This document shows positions 59,472 to 64,000 of a stretch of 64,000 nt of DNA, in pieces. The DNA is from Microbacterium sp. SMR1 (GTDB lineage: Bacteria; Actinomycetota; Actinomycetes; Actinomycetales; Microbacteriaceae). Below the pieces are notes generated by a model. That model saw nothing but the letters and a program-made list of their open reading frames with translations, searched no databases and was not told the origin of the DNA. Location: positions 806,001 to 870,000 of the forward strand of contig NZ_QMBN01000001.1 in NCBI RefSeq assembly GCF_003289625.1, in the 5' to 3' direction. Position 1 is the stretch's first letter; each line of letters opens with the position of its first letter. Both the position numbers and the translations under genes were made by a program.

Positions 59472-59477
59472 CCCTCC

Positions 59478-59483
59478 ATCCTA
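59478..59483 (-). promoter_or_regulatory. -10 hexamer for leaderless UPF0182 gene
   Basis: TAGGAT on the minus strand, exactly six bases before the GTG at 59471. Confidence 0.55.
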
Positions 59484-59512
59484 GGCGCCGCCCGCTGGGG
59501 GGACGCCGAGCC

Positions 59513-60637
59513 TCAGCCCGCGGTGCAGGTCGGAAGAGCGTCGAGATCGCCGCCCGTGCTGACGGTCTCGACCACCGAAAGGGCGTCGTCGAGGTCCGCG
59601 ACGGAGAACACGCGGAGGCCATCAGGGATGTGACCCACGACCTCGTTGCAGTTGCGCTCCGGGGCGAGGAACCACTCGGCTCCGGCATCCTTGGCGCCGT
59701 ACAGCTTCTGCCGGATACCGCCGATCGGGCCCACGGTGCCCGTCGCATCGATCGTGCCGGTCCCGGCGAAACGCTCCCCGCCGGTCAGCTCTCCGGGGGT
59801 GAGCGTGTCGATGATGCCGAGGGCGAACATCATGCCCGCACTCGGGCCGCCGACGTTGTCGAGCTGAAGCGTCACGTCGATCGGGAAGTCGAAATCCTGC
59901 GCGATCGTGACGCCGATGACCCACCGGGTCTCGCCGTCGACCGTCATCTGCTTCGGGGTGACCTCGACCGACAGCCGCTCTCCCGCGCGATCGACCTCGA
60001 GCGTGAGGGGGCGTCCGCCCGCGGCGTTCACGGCGTCTCGCAGAGCCGCCGTGGTCGCGACGGACTCCCCGTCGACCGAGCGGATGACGTCGTCGGGCTC
60101 GAGGAGACCGGCCGCCGGCGAGTCGTCGGCGAGCTGGAAGACACGGACGAGCGACGTGACGTCGTACCCGAGTTCGGAGAGGGCGGCGGCGGTGGCCTCC
60201 TTCTGGGAGTCCACCATCAGCGCGGCGTTCTCGTCGTTGCGCTGCTCGGTCGTCACGCCCGCGGGGAAGATTTCGTCGATGGGCACGACCGCGCGGGCCG
60301 GATCGAACCAGGCGGCCGCCAGCTCCAGCCACGACGGCGTACGCTCGCGGTTTCCCAGAACCTCGACCGTGAGCAGGTCGAGCGAGCCCGACGTCGGGAA
60401 CGTCTCCGCACCCGACACGCTGATGAGAGGGCGCTGCTCGCCGTCGCCGGCGGCCACGGAACCGAGCGTGTCGTAGACCGGCCCGGGGCGCTGGATCACG
60501 AAGGACGTCGGCACGACGGTGAGGATGAGCAGCGCGATGAGGGAGAAGGACACCGCCCACAGACCCGCGAGTGAGGCGCGGCTCATGCGGCGGCGCCGGG
60601 GCGCGGGGGCGGGTGCGTTCTCGTCGAAAAGTGACAC
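59513..60637 (-). CDS. membrane-anchored PDZ plus Lon-like (S16) protease, YlbL type
   Basis: 374 residues. A short basic N terminus (PRRRRMSRASL) precedes one membrane helix (LWAVSFSLIALLILTVV). A PDZ domain lies near 165-230 (SPAAGLLEPDDVIRSVDGESV). The C-terminal Lon-like proteolytic domain has catalytic Ser in NVGGPSAGMMFALGI and Lys in GGIRQKLYGAKDAG, but there is no ATPase domain. It probably cleaves membrane or exported proteins. GTG 60637 begins VSLFDENAPAP. It is divergent from the zinc metalloprotease gene. Confidence 0.93.
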   Translation of the reverse strand: MSLFDENAPAPAPRRRRMSRASLAGLWAVSFSLIALLILTVVPTSFVIQRPGPVYDTLGSVAAGDGEQRPLISVSGAETFPTSGSLDLLTVEVLGNRERTPSWLELAAAWFDPARAVVPIDEIFPAGVTTEQRNDENAALMVDSQKEATAAALSELGYDVTSLVRVFQLADDSPAAGLLEPDDVIRSVDGESVATTAALRDAVNAAGGRPLTLEVDRAGERLSVEVTPKQMTVDGETRWVIGVTIAQDFDFPIDVTLQLDNVGGPSAGMMFALGIIDTLTPGELTGGERFAGTGTIDATGTVGPIGGIRQKLYGAKDAGAEWFLAPERNCNEVVGHIPDGLRVFSVADLDDALSVVETVSTGGDLDALPTCTAG

Positions 60638-60718
60638 GTGCTGCTTTCTGGTCCCGGTCGTTCGCGACCGGCGAAAGCGAACGAGGTCCGTTCGCGCCGT
60701 GCGACGAGGTCGTGCGGC

Positions 60719-60724
60719 TAGCGT
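60719..60724 (+). promoter_or_regulatory. -10 hexamer of the zinc metalloprotease gene
   Basis: TAGCGT, predicting a leader of about 32 bases with a GAAAGG ribosome site before the ATG at 60763. Confidence 0.45.
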
Positions 60725-60762
60725 AGAACGCGAGCTGACCGCCCTGCTGAAAGGCGCCTGAC

Positions 60763-62172
60763 ATGGCTGATGACGACCGCTCTCCCGAGGACGAGTTCCA
60801 GGAGCTGCTCCGCAGCCTGCTGGGCCAGGGCGGCACGCTCGGGCCCGAGCAGCTCGAACGCCTGTCGGCAATGGGCGTCGACCCCGCGATGCTGCAGCAG
60901 ATGGTGCAGCATCTCCAGGGCGCTTTCGCCGCGGGCGGCGACGGCGGCGTCGACTGGAGCGCGACGCGGACGCAGGCGCTGCACCTGGCCAATAAGGACG
61001 GTCACGGCATCAGCGCAGGCGACAAGCAGGACTTCTCCGAGGCGTTCGCGCTGGCCACGCTGTGGCTGAGCGAGGCGACCACGATCTCGGATCTGGCCAC
61101 GCCGCCGCGAGCCCTCACCCGCGGGGCCTGGGTCGAAGCGACCCTCCCGGTCTGGCAGGAGCTCGCCGAGCCGGTCGCAACCTCGGTCGCCGACGCGCTG
61201 ACCGCGGCCCTGGAATCGCAGGCTCCGGAAGACATGCAGGGCATGATCGCCGGCGCTGGTCGCCTGATGCGGACGGTCGGCGGCTCCCTGTTCGCCGCGC
61301 AGCTGGGCGCGGTGGTCGGAAAGCTGTCACTCGAAGTCGTCTCCGGCGGCGATGTCGGCATCCCCGTCATGCCGGACGGCGAAGCCGCGATCCTGCCCCA
61401 GAACTTCGCCGACTTCGGTCGCGACCTGGGCATCGACGACGAGCAGCTCGCTCTCTCCCTCGCCACCCGCGAGCTCGCCCACGCTCGGCTCTTCCGACAC
61501 GCCCGCTGGCTGCGCCTGCACGTGATCTCGCAGGTGACGGACTTCGCACGCGGCATCCACGTCGACACCGACGCCCTCGAGGAGTTGGCCTCGCGCTTCG
61601 ATCCTTCTCAGCCCGAGGAACTCCGCCAGGCGCTCGAGAGCGGCGTGCTGCTCCCCCAGCGATCCGAGGCCCAGTCCGCCGCGCTCACGCGCCTCGAGCA
61701 CCTGCTCGCCACGATCGAGGGCTGGGTCGACGTCGTGTCCGCGGACGCGACGACGCGTCTTCCCGCCGCGGACCGCATCGCTGAGGCTGTGCGTCGTCGC
61801 CGTGCCGTCGGCGGGCCCGCCGAACAGGCGATGGCGTCGCTGGTCGGCCTCGAGCTGCGGCCGCGTCGCCTGCGCGAGGCGGCGGCGATGTGGCGCGCGA
61901 TCACGGATGCCGTCGGGCGCGACGCCCGCGACAGCCTGTGGGACTACCCGGACCTCATGCCGGCACCCGCCGATGTCGACGATCCGTCGGCTCTCATCGC
62001 GCGTCTGCAGGCGCGGGCACGCGGCGAGGCACCCGAACGCGACGAGATGGACGACGCGCTGGACGCGCTGCTGGCCTCCGCGGCCGAGGGCGACGATTCG
62101 ACGCACGAAGCCCCGGAAGAGGATCGGACGCGGCGGGACGACGACGGACCCGGCGGGCCTTCGCCCGTCTGA
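60763..62172 (+). CDS. zinc-dependent metalloprotease (DUF2342 family)
   Basis: 469 residues. The N terminus is a Gln/Met-rich helix region (AMGVDPAMLQQMVQHL). The central part has VGIPVMPDGEAAILPQNF and the family hallmark LATRELAHARLFRHARWL, which carries an Glu-x-x-His pair near residue 237. Domain databases call the family zinc metalloprotease-like or F420-associated, but no full HExxH is visible, so catalytic activity is uncertain. The C-terminal 60 residues are acidic and disordered. In Mycobacterium the equivalent gene also sits next to the PDZ/Lon-like gene. Confidence 0.85.
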   Translation: MADDDRSPEDEFQELLRSLLGQGGTLGPEQLERLSAMGVDPAMLQQMVQHLQGAFAAGGDGGVDWSATRTQALHLANKDGHGISAGDKQDFSEAFALATLWLSEATTISDLATPPRALTRGAWVEATLPVWQELAEPVATSVADALTAALESQAPEDMQGMIAGAGRLMRTVGGSLFAAQLGAVVGKLSLEVVSGGDVGIPVMPDGEAAILPQNFADFGRDLGIDDEQLALSLATRELAHARLFRHARWLRLHVISQVTDFARGIHVDTDALEELASRFDPSQPEELRQALESGVLLPQRSEAQSAALTRLEHLLATIEGWVDVVSADATTRLPAADRIAEAVRRRRAVGGPAEQAMASLVGLELRPRRLREAAAMWRAITDAVGRDARDSLWDYPDLMPAPADVDDPSALIARLQARARGEAPERDEMDDALDALLASAAEGDDSTHEAPEEDRTRRDDDGPGGPSPV

Positions 62173-62259
62173 GCGGCCGCGTCTCCTCCCCACTGCTTCT
62201 TCGTCAGTCCGACGCGACGCTTCCTGTGGAGACCGCCCTCCGGGACCAGGGCCCGAGCC

Positions 62260-62265
62260 GAGAAT
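62260..62265 (+). promoter_or_regulatory. possible -10 hexamer before a leaderless start
   Basis: GAGAAT, exactly six bases before the ATG at 62272. It is weaker than the TANNNT examples. Confidence 0.3.
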
Positions 62266-62271
62266 CGAGGC

Positions 62272-63111
62272 ATGATCCGTCTCGCGCCCTCCGCTGCGCC
62301 GCTGTGGCGCTCCCCCACCGCCGTGCAGCTCGGCCACGAGCCGGGAAGCATCGTGCTGGAGCCGGTCGAATCGTGGCACGAGCGCCTGCTGCACGCGCTG
62401 GTGGCCGGCATCCCCGACGAGCTCTTCGACACGATCGCTCGAGAAGGCGGCGCGAACCCGGCTCAGATCGAACTCCTGCGCGAGTCGCTGGGTCCCGTGC
62501 TGGTTCGGCCCCGGCCCCCCGTGTCCGTCACCGTGTCCTTCGGCGACGAGGTCGCGGCCGCAGATCGGGCCGCGGTGGACCAAGCGTTCGCGGCGGCCGG
62601 TGCACGGCTGCGGGCGTCAGCGAACCCGGACTCCACCGGTGTCGTCATCCTCGTCGCCTCCCGGCTGGTCGAGCCACGCCGGGCCGCATCCCTCGTGGCC
62701 CGCGACATCCCGCATCTCGCCCTCGAGCTCGCCGGCGACCAGGTCACCGTGGGGCCGCTCGTCGTTCCCGGTCGCACCGGATGTCTGGCGTGCCTTCACG
62801 AACACCGTCGCGCTCAGGATGCCGCGTGGCCGGTGCTTGCCGCGCAACTGCTCGCCCGGCCCTGTTCTCCGACCGAGCCCGCCGCCATCGCCGCGGCATG
62901 CGCCACGGCGATGCGTCTGATCAGCGCGCCGGTGACGGAGCGGACCCGCTCGCTGACCGTCCTGGCGTCGACCGCCGAGGCGGCGTGGAGCGACCACGAA
63001 CCTCATCCAGCGTGCTGGTGCCGATCTCCCGGACGAAGCGCGACACCTGGCGTTCATACCGTCCCGACGCCCGGGCCCACGACATCGTCAGCGTGCGCGC
63101 TGCCCGCGTGA
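62272..63111 (+). CDS. TOMM cyclodehydratase-like (Ocin-ThiF-type) protein
   Basis: 279 residues. It resembles the C-terminal part of ThiF/E1-like cyclodehydratases: a leader-binding-like N terminus, a Rossmann-like middle (STGVVILVASRLVEPRRAASLVARDIPHL), the conserved PGRTGCLACLHEHRRAQDAAWP and the late HPACWCR. Cys171, Cys174, Cys248 and Cys250 are probable zinc ligands. No TOMM precursor, YcaO or dehydrogenase gene is nearby; in Mycobacterium a counterpart sits between the same neighbours, so it is likely a housekeeping relative rather than a peptide-maturing enzyme. Its last 190 bases run antisense to uvrD2, including the CWC motif. Confidence 0.7.
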   Translation: MIRLAPSAAPLWRSPTAVQLGHEPGSIVLEPVESWHERLLHALVAGIPDELFDTIAREGGANPAQIELLRESLGPVLVRPRPPVSVTVSFGDEVAAADRAAVDQAFAAAGARLRASANPDSTGVVILVASRLVEPRRAASLVARDIPHLALELAGDQVTVGPLVVPGRTGCLACLHEHRRAQDAAWPVLAAQLLARPCSPTEPAAIAAACATAMRLISAPVTERTRSLTVLASTAEAAWSDHEPHPACWCRSPGRSATPGVHTVPTPGPTTSSACALPA

Positions 63112-64000
63112 CCCCCACGTAGGTCAGGCGCCGTTCCTCGTCGATCTGCTCGAAGGTCGTGGCGTAAGCGATGGGCAGCAGTCCCTCCGCGAGGCCGACG
63201 AGGTGAACGTGGTCCCACTCCAGCCCCTTTGCGGCGTGCAGCGTCGACAGCGTCACCGTGCGGGTCGGGATCTCGTGCTGGTCCTTCGCACGCACCTGGA
63301 GCTCGTCGGTGAAGGCCCGCATCGTGGTGCCCGCCGGCGCTTCTTCGGCGAGACGGAGCAGCGCCGCGCGCGCCTCCCAGGCATCACGGAGCGGCCCGCC
63401 CGCCGGCGGCGGCTCGTCTGTCAGCCCGAGCGAACGCAGGATCGAGCGGACGTCGGCGACGAGGTCGCCCGACGACGGGGCGACCGACGCACCCCGCAGC
63501 GCCATGACGGCCTGACGCACCTCGGGGATGTCGAAGAAGCGCTTCCCTCCGAGCACCGCCGCGGCGATGCCACGCCTAGCCAGGGCCGCCAGGAGTGGTG
63601 CGGATTGCGCGTTGACGCGGTACAGGACGGCGACGTCGCGCGGATCGATGCCCCGAGCGATCTGGTCGGCGACTGCTTCCGCCACGCCGTCGGCTTCCGC
63701 GCTGTCGTCGGCGAACGCACGGATCGTCGGGCGGGGATGGTCGGGTGTCGCCCGATTCGCGGTGAGCTCGAGCGCGCCGGGACGACCCCGCATGAGCGAG
63801 TTCGCCACGGCGACGACGCCGGCCTCTGATCGATAGTTCCGCTCGAGTCGCAGCACGCGCGCATCGGGATGGCGCACCCCGAAGTCCAGCAGATACGACG
63901 GGTCGGCGCCGGCGAAGGAGTAGATCGTCTGGCTCGCGTCGCCCACGACACAGAGATCGCGGCGCTCACCGAGCCAGAGCTCGAGCAGCCGGTGCTGGAC
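62921..64000 (-). CDS. uvrD2: UvrD2-type DNA helicase, partial (window edge)
   Basis: Only the C-terminal 359 residues are inside the window; the start lies beyond position 64000. Superfamily 1 helicase motifs present are motif III/IV with VVGDASQTIYSFAGADPSYL, LERNYRSEAGVVAVAN, motif V TLSTLHAAKGLEWDHVHLVGLAEG and motif VI ERRLTYVGVTRAARTL. It unwinds DNA in repair. The protein ends about 35 residues after the conserved VSRFVREIGTSTLDEV, so the HRDC domain found at the end of mycobacterial UvrD2 is missing. Its 3' end overlaps the convergent cyclodehydratase-like gene by 191 bases. Confidence 0.88.
   Translation of the reverse strand, partial: VQHRLLELWLGERRDLCVVGDASQTIYSFAGADPSYLLDFGVRHPDARVLRLERNYRSEAGVVAVANSLMRGRPGALELTANRATPDHPRPTIRAFADDSAEADGVAEAVADQIARGIDPRDVAVLYRVNAQSAPLLAALARRGIAAAVLGGKRFFDIPEVRQAVMALRGASVAPSSGDLVADVRSILRSLGLTDEPPPAGGPLRDAWEARAALLRLAEEAPAGTTMRAFTDELQVRAKDQHEIPTRTVTLSTLHAAKGLEWDHVHLVGLAEGLLPIAYATTFEQIDEERRLTYVGVTRAARTLTMSWARASGRYERQVSRFVREIGTSTLDEVRGRSTPPRRSTPGRSASGSAPSPAR

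Noticed and set aside
62272..63111. thiazole/oxazole-modified peptide (TOMM) biosynthetic cluster
   Set aside because: Only a cyclodehydratase-like protein is present, without YcaO, dehydrogenase, precursor peptide or exporter, and the neighbours are housekeeping genes.

Overview
This is 64 kb of a high-GC actinobacterial chromosome, most like Microbacteriaceae (Microbacterium-type). The evidence is the codon bias, the conserved actinobacterial gene orders (pyr-gmk-rpoZ-metK-priA-fmt-rsmB-rpe; his-trp-lgt-gltBD-pyk; UPF0182 / PDZ-Lon-like / zinc protease / uvrD2), an mIHF-type domain next to guanylate kinase, and many leaderless gene starts. The species cannot be named from the sequence. No insertion sequence, prophage, CRISPR array or rRNA was seen, and no stretch above 300 bases lacks a gene.

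Layout. (1) 1-19 kb is mixed accessory and housekeeping: an AEC transporter, a PAP2 phosphatase, a large sortase-anchored surface protein with six Ig-like repeats, two small unknown proteins, an amylosucrase divergent from an MFS transporter, an SGNH hydrolase with another MFS transporter, a luciferase-like oxidoreductase, a DUF885 protein, polA, a hotdog thioesterase, an ANTAR response regulator and tRNA-Leu(CAA). (2) 19.2-49.9 kb is an almost unbroken run of minus-strand anabolic and core genes. Read in the direction of transcription it is pyrR-pyrB-pyrC-(PH-like)-carA-carB-pyrF-mihF::gmk, then rpoZ, metK-priA-fmt-rsmB, rpe, hisE-hisG-hisF-hisI-(Trp membrane protein)-(HGxxPAAW)-trpC-trpB-trpA, lgt, gltB-gltD and pyk. 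Most joints are 4-base start/stop overlaps, so translation is coupled. (3) 50.0-56.4 kb, divergent from pyrR, is a complete six-gene mevalonate pathway operon from acetoacetyl-CoA to IPP and its isomerisation to DMAPP. (4) 56.5-64 kb is a conserved actinobacterial envelope/proteolysis block ending in a partial uvrD2 helicase.

How the genes work together. The pyr operon makes UMP and is probably controlled by PyrR binding an RNA hairpin in its own leader. The fused mIHF-guanylate kinase, omega subunit and metK follow. The his-trp unit feeds histidine and tryptophan synthesis, gltBD supplies glutamate, and pyk closes the block. Two genes I would expect from related gene orders are absent at their usual places: trpE between hisI and the Trp membrane protein, and coaBC between rpoZ and metK.

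The most distinctive sequence-level observations are: a recurring arrangement in which a -10 hexamer (TANNNT-like) lies exactly six bases before an ATG or GTG, marking leaderless starts; two tiny reading frames that begin at such positions and end in 4-base overlaps with the following gene; the mIHF-Gmk fusion; and a 191-base antisense overlap between two conserved genes at the right edge. Promoter calls rest on -10 motifs only, because -35 elements are weak or absent.
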